This document shows, one piece after another, positions 9,853-18,592 of a stretch of 64,000 bases of DNA. The position numbers and the translations under genes were made by a program. The notes under the pieces are model-generated. The model was not told the origin of the DNA. It did not search any database and saw only the letters and a list, made by a program, of their open reading frames with translations. This stretch comes from Caballeronia ptereochthonis (GTDB lineage: Bacteria > Pseudomonadota > Gammaproteobacteria > Burkholderiales > Burkholderiaceae), in assembly GCF_001545075.1 (NCBI RefSeq), contig NZ_FCOB02000004.1, positions 62,001 to 126,000 of the forward strand. The letters are read 5' to 3'. Within the stretch, counting starts at the first letter, position 1. Each line of letters opens with the position of its first letter.

Positions 9853-10214
9853 TCGATGAGCCCTATCAGTGGATAAAGACGGCTGCCGCGCCGCGCGCGC
9901 AATCGCGAGCCCGCCTCGATCTCGAGGCGTCTCAATCGCAGGATGAATTTCAGCGCGTGAAAGCCGCGCCGCCAGATCGTGTTATCGGCGGATTGCGGCC
10001 GCCCTTGAGGCCGGTGTGTCGAGATGAATCATTTCGCCGCCTTTCCGGCCATGAGCGCGAAGCGGCGGGCCTCGCCCGGGCACTGGCGTCGGTCGCCGTC
10101 GCAGATGATGGTCGCCGCGATTTACGTCGATCCGGTCCGCTTCGTGAGCGGAGTTTCACCGCACATTTCGCGGCGAATATATTGCCCGTGCGGAATACAG
10201 CCGATAATCTCCGC
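9853..10214. other. intergenic region upstream of wspA and the fic gene
   Basis: This 362-base stretch separates the divergent wspA and fic genes and should hold the wsp promoter. I see no convincing sigma-70 hexamers and no gene with a ribosome binding site; open frames here are short and composition-driven. Confidence 0.5.
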
Positions 10215-11368
10215 ATGAACCGCGGCGATTGGACATCCATCTGGGAGGCACCGGACTGGCCCGCATGGCGCTTGACATGACTCGTCTGGCGGGACCGCTT
10301 GCGGACGTGTCGCGTGCGCAAGGTCTGCTGCTTGGTCGTCTGGCCGACGCGAGCATGGCGCTGCGCAATCAGGCAAGTCTGGCGGCGCTCACGGAAGACG
10401 TCGTCAAGACCAGCGAAATCGAAGGCGAGCGCATGGATGCGGCATCAGTGCGTTCAGCCATTGCCCGTCGACTCGGCGTCGACATTGGCGCACTCGCGCC
10501 GGCGGACGGAAACGTTGAGGGTGTAGTGGACATGGTCCTCGACGCGACGCTCCAATGCACCAGCTCGCTCACCAGGGAGCGAATGTTCGGCTGGCACGCG
10601 GCGCTGTTTCCGGCCGGCTTCAGCGGCACGTCGCGGATCAGCGTTGCCGCTTGGCGCGATGACTCGCACGGTCCCCTGCAGGTCGTTTCGGGGCCGATCG
10701 GTAGACAGAACGTTCATTTCGAGGCACCTCCAGCGCAGAGTCTCGACGAAGAGATGACTCGATTCCTCGGGTGGGCCAACGACGATTCAGGTGAGCCTCT
10801 GCTCCTGAAATCCGGCCTCGCGCATCTATGGTTCGTCACGCTGCATCCCTTCGATGACGGCAACGGCCGCATCGCGCGCGCCGTGGGCGATTTGCTGCTG
10901 GCCCGCGCTGATCACAGCCCGCAGCGCTTTTACAGCGTGTCGGCACAGATCCAGCGTGAACGGAAAGAGTACTACGCCATACTCGAACACACCCAGAAAG
11001 GCACGCTCGACGTGACCCAGTGGCTGATATGGTTCCTCGCCGCAGTATTGCGTGCGGTCGAACATGCGCATCGCACACTCGACGCGCTATTTGTGAAGAC
11101 GCGCTTCTGGCAGCGGTGGGCTGGCACCGCACTGAACGAGCGGCAGACGACACTGCTCAATCGTCTGCTAGACGGGTTCGACGGCAAACTGACGAGCAGC
11201 AAATGGGCGTCGATTGCAAAGTGCTCGCCTGACACCGCATTGCGTGACATCAATGAACTTGTCGCGCTCGGGATACTGCAACGATCACCGGCCGGGCGGC
11301 CGCAGCACGTCTTACGAATTGCGCGCTCCAGGCAAGGTTGCGTGATGCCTGCCGGCTGCCCCGCCTGA
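10215..11368 (+). pseudogene. Fic-domain protein with DUF4172-type N-terminus, apparent 5' frameshift
   Basis: The Fic motif HPFDDGNGRIAR lies at about 10844-10879 and the conserved N-terminal region (SRAQGLLLGRL, KTSEIEGERMDAASVRSAIARRLG) precedes it; a winged-helix-like segment ends the protein. Fic enzymes usually transfer AMP to target proteins; the SEIEGE region is the inhibitory-helix area in such proteins. Family members begin with a W-x-W-x-x-P-x-W-P segment. Here that segment (IWEAPDWPAWRL) is encoded from the ATG at 10215 in another frame and stops at 10280, while the rest (DMTRLAGPL) resumes in the next frame at about 10274. One missing base (CGCTTCGAC to CGCTTGAC) would explain it. 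Without correction, translation would have to begin at TTG 10229 or ATG 10265, both with poor ribosome sites. A sequencing error is possible. Confidence 0.72.
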
Positions 11369-11431
11369 CAGTTCAGGGCGGTCATTCCCGCGATCATGCG
11401 TCCGCGACGCCATGCTTTGCGTTTTTCCGTT

Positions 11432-11460
11432 TGCATCCGGAAGCTGCGCCTCCTCGTATA
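11432..11460 (+). promoter_or_regulatory. putative ECF-sigma promoter for the fasciclin gene
   Basis: TGCATCC (11432-11438) and CGTATA (11455-11460) are separated by 16 bases. The same arrangement occurs upstream of the adjacent sigma-factor gene. The GCATCC element resembles the -35 half (CCATCC) reported for SigK promoters in mycobacteria. A transcript starting near 11467 would leave a leader of about 40 bases before the ATG at 11506. Confidence 0.6.
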
Positions 11461-11505
11461 TGGTCACAGCGGCGCAATCGTGTGCTGCACGTTCTGGAGA
11501 TCAGC

Positions 11506-12060
11506 ATGAACCGCAAAATGCTTCTTACGATGGCTGCACTTGCGATGGCCACATCCGGCATGGTTGCCGCGGGCGAAACCGTGACGGTAGGCGGACAGGC
11601 GATGTATCCGAGCAGAGATATTGTGGAGAACGCGGTCAATTCCGCGGACCATACGACACTCGTGGCCGCAGTCAAGGCAGCGGGCCTTGTCGATACGCTG
11701 AAGAGCAAGGGCCCATTTACTGTCCTGGCGCCCACCAATGGCGCGTTTGCGGCATTGCCTCCCGGCACGGTCGAAACACTCACGAAACCTGAAAACAAGG
11801 CGGCGCTCGCCAGCATCCTGACGTATCACGTCATTCCCGGACGCTACGATTTCCGCAGGCTCGACACGGCTATCAAGGAAGGCGGAGGAAAGGCACAACT
11901 AAAATCCGTGAACGGGGAGATGTTGACGTTCTCGGAGAATGGTCCGCATAACATCACGGTTGCCGATGAGTCGGGACATACGGCCAGCATTTCGACGTAT
12001 GACGTGATGCAGAGCAACGGCGTCATCATGGTCGTCGATAAGGTACTGATGCCCAAGTGA
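11506..12060 (+). CDS. secreted fasciclin (FAS1) domain protein
   Basis: 184 residues. A signal peptide (residues 1 to about 22, MNRKMLLTMAALAMATSGMVAAG) is followed by a short linker and one FAS1 domain (about 45-183) with the family's H1 motif FTVLAPTNGAFAALPPGT, the central LTYHVIPG and the H2-like region GVIMVVDKVLMP. FAS1 domains mediate adhesion or surface interactions in the periplasm or outside the cell. The ATG at 11506 follows GGAG by about 6 bases; longer readings upstream lack a signal peptide. It precedes a SigK/RskA-type sigma/anti-sigma pair, mirroring mycobacterial MPT70/MPT83. Confidence 0.9.
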   Translation: MNRKMLLTMAALAMATSGMVAAGETVTVGGQAMYPSRDIVENAVNSADHTTLVAAVKAAGLVDTLKSKGPFTVLAPTNGAFAALPPGTVETLTKPENKAALASILTYHVIPGRYDFRRLDTAIKEGGGKAQLKSVNGEMLTFSENGPHNITVADESGHTASISTYDVMQSNGVIMVVDKVLMPK

Positions 12061-12146
12061 CAGGGCGCTCGCGAGACGCGCTGCCCTCCCGGCCGTTCAC
12101 ACGACAGCCTTGAACCGCCCAGCCCATCAACCGATGATGGTTGAAT

Positions 12147-12172
12147 CTGGCCACTCGTTCCAGAGTGGCCAG
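12147..12172. repeat. perfect 10-bp inverted repeat (hairpin) between FAS1 and sigma genes
   Basis: CTGGCCACTC (12147-12156), a 6-base loop, then GAGTGGCCAG (12163-12172). The stem is perfect and GC-rich, but no T-tract follows on either strand. It may terminate or stabilise the fasciclin transcript, or be a protein-binding site. Confidence 0.6.
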
Positions 12173-12274
12173 TTCGACGGTTTCACGCGTTTTCCACGGT
12201 GCACGCCGGTGAATCAGCTTCGGCTGCATTCGGGCAGGTCAGCGCTCGAAATCCATGGCGTTCGCGCACCGTGA

Positions 12275-12303
12275 TGCATCCCTGAGACCTTGCCTTCCGT
12301 ATC
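12275..12303 (+). promoter_or_regulatory. putative autoregulated ECF-sigma promoter
   Basis: TGCATCC (12275-12281), 16 bases, then CGTATC (12298-12303). It matches the element before the fasciclin gene in both halves and in spacing, which points to one sigma factor reading both, most simply the sigma factor encoded just downstream. Confidence 0.6.
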
Positions 12304-12342
12304 GTCGTTTGAAGCGACGAGGCTCGCGAGGACGGCATCATC

Positions 12343-13032
12343 ATGACGACGGGGAACGAGCAAAACGGCGCGATGATATATTGCGCGACATACCCAGCCA
12401 GAAGCGCAGTCCGGCTCACTCTGCCCATGACCGACACGACCTCAGGCGGCGCCGGGAATTTCGACGCGAATACTTCCAGCGACGCCGACTGGCTGCGCCG
12501 GGAACGCGTAAACCGGATGCTCGTGAACGTCGCGAAAGGCGACCAGCAGGCGTTCGCGGAACTCTACCGGGAGACGTCGGCCAGGGTGTTCGGTGTAATC
12601 GTGCGCATGGTCCACGACCGCGCGGAAGCCGAGGACATTCTGCAAGAGGTCTTCGCCACGGCGTGGCGCCGCGCGGACACGTTCGATCCGGCGCGCGGTG
12701 GCGCCATCACCTGGCTCATCACGCTCGGGCGCAATCGCACGATCGACCGCATGCGGCAGCATCGCGAGGAACTGCTCGGCGAGGACGACGCCTCCTACAT
12801 CGCCGACGAGTCTCCCACGCCCGCCGCGGCGGCCGAATCGAGCGAGGAACGGCGGCGGCTCGAACACTGTCTGGAGCGGCTGGAACCGCAGCAGGGACGC
12901 GCGGTCCGCGAGGCGTTCTTCACCGGCGCGACATATAGCGAACTGGCGCAGCGACTGTCCGTGCCGCTCGGCACGATGAAGAGCTGGATTCGCCGCAGCC
13001 TGATGCAACTGAAGACGTGCCTCGAACAATGA
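12343..13032 (+). CDS. ECF RNA polymerase sigma factor, SigK-like
   Basis: 229 residues from the ATG at 12343, which has a GAGG about 11 bases upstream; an ATG at 12427 (201 residues) fits the usual family length better but has no clear ribosome site. Sigma region 2 is visible at AFAELYRETSARVFGVIVRM and AEDILQEVFATAW, and region 4 at the C-terminus with TYSELAQRLSVPLGTMKSW. ECF sigma factors direct RNA polymerase to stress or envelope regulons. The stop overlaps the anti-sigma start (ATGA, 13029-13032). Confidence 0.9.
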   Translation: MTTGNEQNGAMIYCATYPARSAVRLTLPMTDTTSGGAGNFDANTSSDADWLRRERVNRMLVNVAKGDQQAFAELYRETSARVFGVIVRMVHDRAEAEDILQEVFATAWRRADTFDPARGGAITWLITLGRNRTIDRMRQHREELLGEDDASYIADESPTPAAAAESSEERRRLEHCLERLEPQQGRAVREAFFTGATYSELAQRLSVPLGTMKSWIRRSLMQLKTCLEQ

Positions 13033-13781
13033 ACACGCCCGCCGCGAAGGATGACGATCTGCGCTGCGCCGAGTACGCGCTCGGCGTGCTGGATGCGCAT
13101 GAGCGCGCGGAACTCGAAGCGGCCGTGTCGCGCGACCCCGAGCTGCGGCGCACGCTCGAGGTCTGGGAACAACGGCTCGCGCCGCTCGCGGAAGATATCG
13201 GCGCGATCGAGCCGCCCGGGCGAGTCTGGACGCGCATCCGGGGGGACCTCGGTTTCATCGCCCCGCGGCCGGGCGAGACCGCGCGCAGGCGCTGGCGGGA
13301 CAGCCTGAGCTTCTGGCGCTGGCTCACGATGGGCGCAAGCGCCGCCGCGCTCGTGCTGCTCGGCCTGAACGTCATGTGGATGCGGCAGGCGCCGCAAGCA
13401 CCACAGGTACCGCAAGCACCGACCACCGCGGCCGTCCCGAACGAATACATGGTCGCGACGATCGCACGCAAGGACGGCGTCGCGCAATGGACCGCGACCG
13501 TCGATGTGCGGCGGGCGCGCATGGTCGTCGTGCCTGCCGCGCGCGTGACAATGGCCGCGAATCGCGCGACGGAACTGTGGCTCATCCCGCCGAACGAGAA
13601 GCCGATCGCGCTCGGCGTCTTCCCGTCCGATCAACCCGCCACGATGACGCTGCCGCGCGAGATCGTGGCGCAGATGGGCGCGCAGGCCGTACTCGCAGTG
13701 TCGGAGGAGCCGCCGGGAGGATCGCCGACGGGTGCCCCGACCGGACCCGTGCTCGCAATCGGCGAAATGCACGCGACCTGA
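13029..13781 (+). CDS. RskA-type membrane anti-sigma factor
   Basis: 250 residues from the ATG at 13029. The cytoplasmic N-terminus (about 1-95) has the anti-sigma pattern LRCAEYALGVLDAHERAELEA. One transmembrane helix lies at about residues 103-122, and the C-terminal periplasmic part is the RskA domain (TELWLIPPNEKPIALGVF, PTGPVLAIGE). It should hold the SigK-like factor inactive at the membrane until released. The 4-base overlap with the sigma gene implies balanced translation. Confidence 0.9.
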   Translation: MNTPAAKDDDLRCAEYALGVLDAHERAELEAAVSRDPELRRTLEVWEQRLAPLAEDIGAIEPPGRVWTRIRGDLGFIAPRPGETARRRWRDSLSFWRWLTMGASAAALVLLGLNVMWMRQAPQAPQVPQAPTTAAVPNEYMVATIARKDGVAQWTATVDVRRARMVVVPAARVTMAANRATELWLIPPNEKPIALGVFPSDQPATMTLPREIVAQMGAQAVLAVSEEPPGGSPTGAPTGPVLAIGEMHAT

Positions 13782-13952
13782 AGGCTGCATTCCCTGCGCG
13801 GCGCCGGTCGTCCACCGTCAGGGATGCGACGGCAGCCCGCGCGTTGCGTCGGCTCTCTCTCACCGCCGCTCGCGAATACCTCAATACTGAGCAGTACCCG
13901 CGCCCGGAAATCTTCGGCCGGCCATTGACGGCGCGTCGCCGCATCGAATCGA

Positions 13953-16900
13953 TCACAAGCGTGCGATCGCCGCATCGATTGCGGTCAGATGCCGAGTCAA
14001 TCCCGCCTGCATCAACGCGTCGCGCACGCGCTGGAGCTCCTGCCCGACAGCCTTGTCCGCATGTCCCGAAAGGCATGCGGCGAGCGCACGCCCGCGCGCC
14101 GCGAAAAGTTGCGACCAGGGCAGCGGTTCGCATCGCGTGTATTCCTCCAGCGCCTCGACGTAATGGAGCGCGCTTGCCGCATCGCCGGCCGTCAGCATCG
14201 CGTCGATGGCGTCGCGGTAAAACCAGAGATGGTTGTGCCCGACCGCGCCACGCCGCAGCAGGTCGACGCCCTCGGCCAGCAGACGGGCACGCTCCTGGTC
14301 GTCGTCCACGACGCGGCTGAGCGCGCCGAGCGTCTTCGGCGCGCTGAACTGCATGCCGACTTCACGGCATAGCGCCAGCGACTCGCTCAGCACGCGCACC
14401 GCCTCCTTCGCCTGGCCGGCATCGAACAGCAGGCGCCCCTGCATCTCCATGTTCTGCGCCTCGAAGCGGCGCGCGCCCAGCTGCCGGATGAGCGGCATCT
14501 CCTGGTCGAGATAGGCCTGCGTCGCGGGCGCGTCGCCCAGTTCGTAGCACGCATACACGCCAAGCGTCTCGCATAGCAGCTGCGCGCGCGGCTGGCCAAC
14601 GAGCGCCGCCTCGCGCGAGGCGCCGACGGCATCCGCCCGCGCCTCGCGCGCTTCGTTGAGGTACATGCGGCTGAAACCGATCATCGAGCGATTGGCCACT
14701 TCGATGCGGCCCAGGCCATGCTCGCGTGCGAGCGCGACCGCGCGGCTGAAATGCTCGAAGGCCGTGCGCATGCGCCCTTGCGCATAGGCGGCGTCGGCCA
14801 GGCCACCCAGCGCGCGCGCCTCGGCTTCGGGCAGGCCCAGCCGCTTCGCATACGCGAGCCCGCGCTCGTGCTCGATCCGGCAATCGTCGATACGGCCAAG
14901 CGGAAAGAGGATATTGCCGCGCAGGTGATGAAGGCGCGCGAGTTCGCTTGCCCGATCCTCGCGTTGCGCCGTCTGCTCGGCGGCGTCGAGCAGCGCGAGC
15001 GCCTCGGCAAGACCTTCATTCACACGCAGGCCTTCCGCAAGCCCGAGTTGCGCTTCGCAGAGGCTCGCGTTGTCGGGCGCGGCGGCCATCGCCGCGCGGT
15101 ATGTCGCAATCGATGCTTCGATGCCGCTCAGATCGCGCTGCAGTTCGCCCTTGAAGCACATGAGCGCGTGGCGATCGCGCGGCGTGCGCGCAATCTCGAG
15201 TCCCCGCTCGACGAGATGCAGCGCCGATTCCGTGAAATGGCCCGCGCGCTCCGCGACGGCCGCATCGAGAAAGGCTTGTGGCGCGCGCTCGTCTTCCGCG
15301 CGATCCAGATGCTGCGCGCGCAGCACGGGATCGCTGAGCGCGAACCAGTCGGCCGCACGGCGGTGCAATTCCCGCCGCGGCCCGCGCAGCAGCGTCGAGT
15401 AGGCGCTTTCCTGAATCAGCGCATGGGCGAAGAGAAAATTGTCGCCATCCGGCACGACCAGCGCATTGGCGATCAGCCCGCCGCAGTCATAGTCCGGCTC
15501 GTCGATCAATTGCCGCAGCAGCGCGACGTCGAAGCGCTGCCCGATCACCGACGCCGCGCGGAACGCCGCCCGGTCGCGCGGCGCGAGCCGGTCCATGCGC
15601 GCGAGCACGAGGCTCTGGATCGACGGCGGAATCATCTCGCCGCTGCCTTCCTCGGCGTTGTGCAGCAACTGTTCGAGAAAGAGCGGATTGCCGGCCGCGC
15701 GCTCGATGCACGCGAGCGCGACGCGCTGCGTCGCGTCGATGAAATGGCCCGCGAGCGTCAGCGATTCATCGCGGCGCAGCGGTCCGAGATCGATCGTCGC
15801 GAGCGGCCTGTCGCGCAGACGGGCGCGCCAGGCGGCATCGAGCGGATCGCCTTCGACGCGCGAGGTCATCACGAGCAGGCCCGCGCCGCCCGCGATGCCG
15901 GCCGCGAAGGCCGCGAGATAGCCGAGCAATTGCGCGTCGGCCCAATGCAGGTCCTCGATGACGATCATGACCGGAGCATGGCGGCACGCGTCCGAAGTCA
16001 GCGCGGCGACGACCGCCTGCTTGCCGTGCTTGCGCGCGGCGTAATCCATCGCGTCATAGAGGGAGCGCCATTCGCCCGCCTGCGGCAGATCGAGCAAATC
16101 GTGCAGGAACATGCGCTGTTCGGCGGCGACGACCCCCGACGCTACCAGACGATCGGCGGCCGCCCGCGTTTCGTCGACCTCCGTCGAGGCCGGAAGCCCG
16201 AGCAGGCTGTCGAGGATCGCGCGCACCGGGTCCTGCCCTTTGCCGACGCCAAAATCGAGCACGAGACCGCGATGGACCGCAAAGCCCCGCGTCTGCGCGA
16301 TCGCACGCATCTCTTCGACGAGGCGCGTCTTGCCGATGCCCGCCGGGCCGCGCACATGGACGACGTGCCCGGCGCGCTGCTCGGCGCATACGCGAGCGAT
16401 GACCCGGAATTGCTCGAGCTCCGCCTGGCGTCCGACGAAATGGCCCCGGTTCGCGCGCACGGGTTCCTGCACCGCGCTTTGCAGACGCCAAACGCGCGTG
16501 GGCGCTTCGATTCCCTTGAAGCGCAGTTCGCCCATCGGCTCGCATATCGTGCTGTCGGCGAGGGCGCGCCGCACGCCATCCGACAACAGCGTTTCGCCGG
16601 CGCTTGCCGCCGCGACCAATCGCGCGGCGAGATTCACCGAATCGCCGTGTACCGTGTAGTCCTGCACGCCGGCGCGGCCGACCGCACCCGCCAGCACCTC
16701 GCCGCAAGCGATGCCGATATGCGCCTGCAACGGCCGCGCGCGATGTGCCTTCGACCGAGCGTCGAGATCGGCGAGCGCCGCGTGGATATCGAGCGCGGCG
16801 CGGGCGGCGCGCAGCGGATCGGTTTCATGCGCGCGCGGCGCGCCGAAAAGCGCCATGACCGCATCGCCGATGTGCTTGTCGATCGTGCCGCCGTATGCAA

Positions 16901-17252
16901 GCACGATGCCGTCGACGAGCGCCGTAAACCGGCTGATCAGTTCGCGCAGTGCTTCGGGATCGAGTGTTTGCGAGAGCGCCGTGGAACCGCAGAGATCGGC
17001 AAAGAGAATCGTGACCTGCCTGCGCTCGTCGGCTGGCGGGCTTGCAGCGGAAGCCGCGGGATTCGCGGGCCCGGCGGTCCGCTCGGCGATCGCGGCCAGC
17101 AGCCGCTTTCGATGCCCCAGCGAGCGGACGCCGAGCTCCTTCAAATCCGCGTCCGTCAATTCGGGCAGCATCGCCGCGTCGATGTCGTTGTCGGCGAACG
17201 CTCGTGCATATTGCTCGAGTCCCAGCCCGCTCAGCCATTGTGGGATATCCAT
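13953..17252 (-). CDS. SAM domain / class III nucleotide cyclase / AAA ATPase / TPR signalling protein
   Basis: 1099 residues. Order: SAM domain (about 1-60, WLSGLGLEQYARAF); class III adenylate/guanylate cyclase domain (about 75-250, VTILFADLCGSTALS and HIGDAVMALFGAP with metal-binding Asp residues); an AAA-type ATPase (about 270-560) with Walker A GPAGIGKTR and a VIEDLHWAD Walker B; then TPR-like helical repeats to the end. This layout is common in large bacterial regulators joining a cyclase to a STAND-type ATPase. Substrate (ATP or GTP) and input are unknown. It converges with the anti-sigma gene and stands alone. Confidence 0.88.
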   Translation of the reverse strand: MDIPQWLSGLGLEQYARAFADNDIDAAMLPELTDADLKELGVRSLGHRKRLLAAIAERTAGPANPAASAASPPADERRQVTILFADLCGSTALSQTLDPEALRELISRFTALVDGIVLAYGGTIDKHIGDAVMALFGAPRAHETDPLRAARAALDIHAALADLDARSKAHRARPLQAHIGIACGEVLAGAVGRAGVQDYTVHGDSVNLAARLVAAASAGETLLSDGVRRALADSTICEPMGELRFKGIEAPTRVWRLQSAVQEPVRANRGHFVGRQAELEQFRVIARVCAEQRAGHVVHVRGPAGIGKTRLVEEMRAIAQTRGFAVHRGLVLDFGVGKGQDPVRAILDSLLGLPASTEVDETRAAADRLVASGVVAAEQRMFLHDLLDLPQAGEWRSLYDAMDYAARKHGKQAVVAALTSDACRHAPVMIVIEDLHWADAQLLGYLAAFAAGIAGGAGLLVMTSRVEGDPLDAAWRARLRDRPLATIDLGPLRRDESLTLAGHFIDATQRVALACIERAAGNPLFLEQLLHNAEEGSGEMIPPSIQSLVLARMDRLAPRDRAAFRAASVIGQRFDVALLRQLIDEPDYDCGGLIANALVVPDGDNFLFAHALIQESAYSTLLRGPRRELHRRAADWFALSDPVLRAQHLDRAEDERAPQAFLDAAVAERAGHFTESALHLVERGLEIARTPRDRHALMCFKGELQRDLSGIEASIATYRAAMAAAPDNASLCEAQLGLAEGLRVNEGLAEALALLDAAEQTAQREDRASELARLHHLRGNILFPLGRIDDCRIEHERGLAYAKRLGLPEAEARALGGLADAAYAQGRMRTAFEHFSRAVALAREHGLGRIEVANRSMIGFSRMYLNEAREARADAVGASREAALVGQPRAQLLCETLGVYACYELGDAPATQAYLDQEMPLIRQLGARRFEAQNMEMQGRLLFDAGQAKEAVRVLSESLALCREVGMQFSAPKTLGALSRVVDDDQERARLLAEGVDLLRRGAVGHNHLWFYRDAIDAMLTAGDAASALHYVEALEEYTRCEPLPWSQLFAARGRALAACLSGHADKAVGQELQRVRDALMQAGLTRHLTAIDAAIARL

Positions 17253-17332
17253 CGTCTTCGCCGGACGCCACGGTTACATCGATTCTAGTTCTCGCGGAGC
17301 ATCCTGGCCCGCCGAAAACGCGCGCGCGGCGC

Positions 17333-18247
17333 TCAAAACTCTCTCAACGTCAGCTCGACGTGCTTGAGCCTGCGCACCATCCGCTCGACGAACTCTCCCG
17401 TCACGTTCGGCAACGCGCGCTGATTGGGGATGATGATCCCGACGGTCAGCTCGTTGACGTTCTCGTCGTCGATCGGGCGCCACATCACGTCGCCGCGTGA
17501 AAGCTCATCCAGAAACGCGAGCTTGGAGAAGAACGAAATCCCGCGCCCCGACGCAATGAGGCGCTTGAGCAGCGTGGTGGAATTGCATGTCACGCTCGGC
17601 TGCAGGGATTCCCAATACTCCGGAAAGTCGGTGCTCACGACGCCCTGAATCGGCGAGCGTCCTTCGAGGCGCAGGAAGGCATGATTCCGGCACTCGTCGA
17701 ACGTGATGCGCTCCTTCTTCGCGAGCGGATGCGACGAAGCCATCACGACGCCCGGCGGCAGCGGCACTTCGGTCACGACATCGAGCCCGGCGGGCAGCTT
17801 CGTGATGTACGTGATGCCGACATCGTATTCGCCGCTCAGCACGCGCGGCGGCACATCGTGCGGCGGCACGGCCGCGATCGAATAGGTGACGGCGGGATAC
17901 GCGTCCGAGAATTCCTCGACCGTCGCCGGCAGGAAATCGACGAACAGCGAATCCATCGCCACCACCGATACGTGCCCCTTGCGCTCGCCCTTCAGCTCGT
18001 CGAGCTCGCTGCGCATCAGGTGGAAGTCGTTCAGCGTTCCGCGAATATGCTGCAGCACGCGTTCGCCGGCCGCGTTCAGGCGGATGCCGTTGGGCAGCCG
18101 GTCGAAGAGCTCGGTTCCCATTTCCGATTCGAGCTTGAGGATTTGCCGGTTCACCGCGCTCGAAGCGACATAGAGGTTTTGCGCGGCCTTGCGGATCGAC
18201 CCGCACCGCGCGACCTCGACGAAATACCTCAAAACGTTTGCATGCAT
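17333..18247 (-). CDS. LysR-family transcriptional regulator (last gene of catabolic operon)
   Basis: 304 residues. N-terminal winged helix-turn-helix (about 1-60, SIRKAAQNLYVASSAVNRQILKLE is its core in two parts) and a LysR substrate-binding domain. The start lies only 9 bases after the ferredoxin stop on the same strand, so it seems to be co-transcribed as the last gene of the operon rather than divergent as is usual. It probably responds to the operon's substrate or an acyl-CoA intermediate. Confidence 0.88.
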   Translation of the reverse strand: MHANVLRYFVEVARCGSIRKAAQNLYVASSAVNRQILKLESEMGTELFDRLPNGIRLNAAGERVLQHIRGTLNDFHLMRSELDELKGERKGHVSVVAMDSLFVDFLPATVEEFSDAYPAVTYSIAAVPPHDVPPRVLSGEYDVGITYITKLPAGLDVVTEVPLPPGVVMASSHPLAKKERITFDECRNHAFLRLEGRSPIQGVVSTDFPEYWESLQPSVTCNSTTLLKRLIASGRGISFFSKLAFLDELSRGDVMWRPIDDENVNELTVGIIIPNQRALPNVTGEFVERMVRRLKHVELTLREF

Positions 18248-18256
18248 CGCTTGGCC

Positions 18257-18592
18257 TCAGTCCATCACCCGCACCGGCCACGAAACGACCAGCGGATGAT
18301 CGAAGGCTACCTTGCCGACGTCCGAAGCGCCACCCGGCGAACCGAGCGCGCTCACGCCCGCCTCGAAAAAGGCGCGGTTCGCCGCCGCGAATGCCGCCTC
18401 GGCGGGCGGCAATTCCTCTTCGTGAAAGATCGCTTCCGTCGGGCACACCGACACGCAAACGCCGCAGTTGATGCACTCCTCCGGATGGATATAGAGCGTG
18501 CGCTCGCCTTCGTAGATGCAATCCACCGGGCAGCACTGCACGCAGGCGCCGTCCTTCACGTCGATGCAGGGCGAAGCGATCACGTAGGCCAT
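18257..18592 (-). CDS. ferredoxin, FdxA-like 7Fe/8Fe type
   Basis: 111 residues. Cys residues are arranged as in FdxA: PCIDVKDGACVQCCPVDCIYEG, in which the usual E-C before P is C-C, and CINCGVCVSVCP for a [4Fe-4S] cluster. The C-terminal 50 residues are an extension seen in Burkholderia-type members (ASDVGKVAFDHPLV). The start ATG overlaps the enoyl-CoA hydratase stop (TGATG). It probably supplies or accepts electrons for the FAD oxidoreductase of this operon. Confidence 0.88.
   Translation of the reverse strand: MAYVIASPCIDVKDGACVQCCPVDCIYEGERTLYIHPEECINCGVCVSVCPTEAIFHEEELPPAEAAFAAANRAFFEAGVSALGSPGGASDVGKVAFDHPLVVSWPVRVMD

Noticed and set aside
7789-9876. 695-codon plus-strand frame opposite wspA/wspB
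   Set aside because: Composition-driven antisense frame; the minus-strand genes have clear domains.
12061-12095. Hairpin AGGGC...GCCCT just after the FAS1 stop
   Set aside because: Only five paired bases with a long loop and no T-tract; too weak to call a terminator.
14718-17288. 856-codon open frame on the plus strand opposite the SAM/cyclase/ATPase gene
   Set aside because: It mirrors the true gene in a high-GC region, is His/Arg/Glu-rich without domains and lacks a ribosome site.
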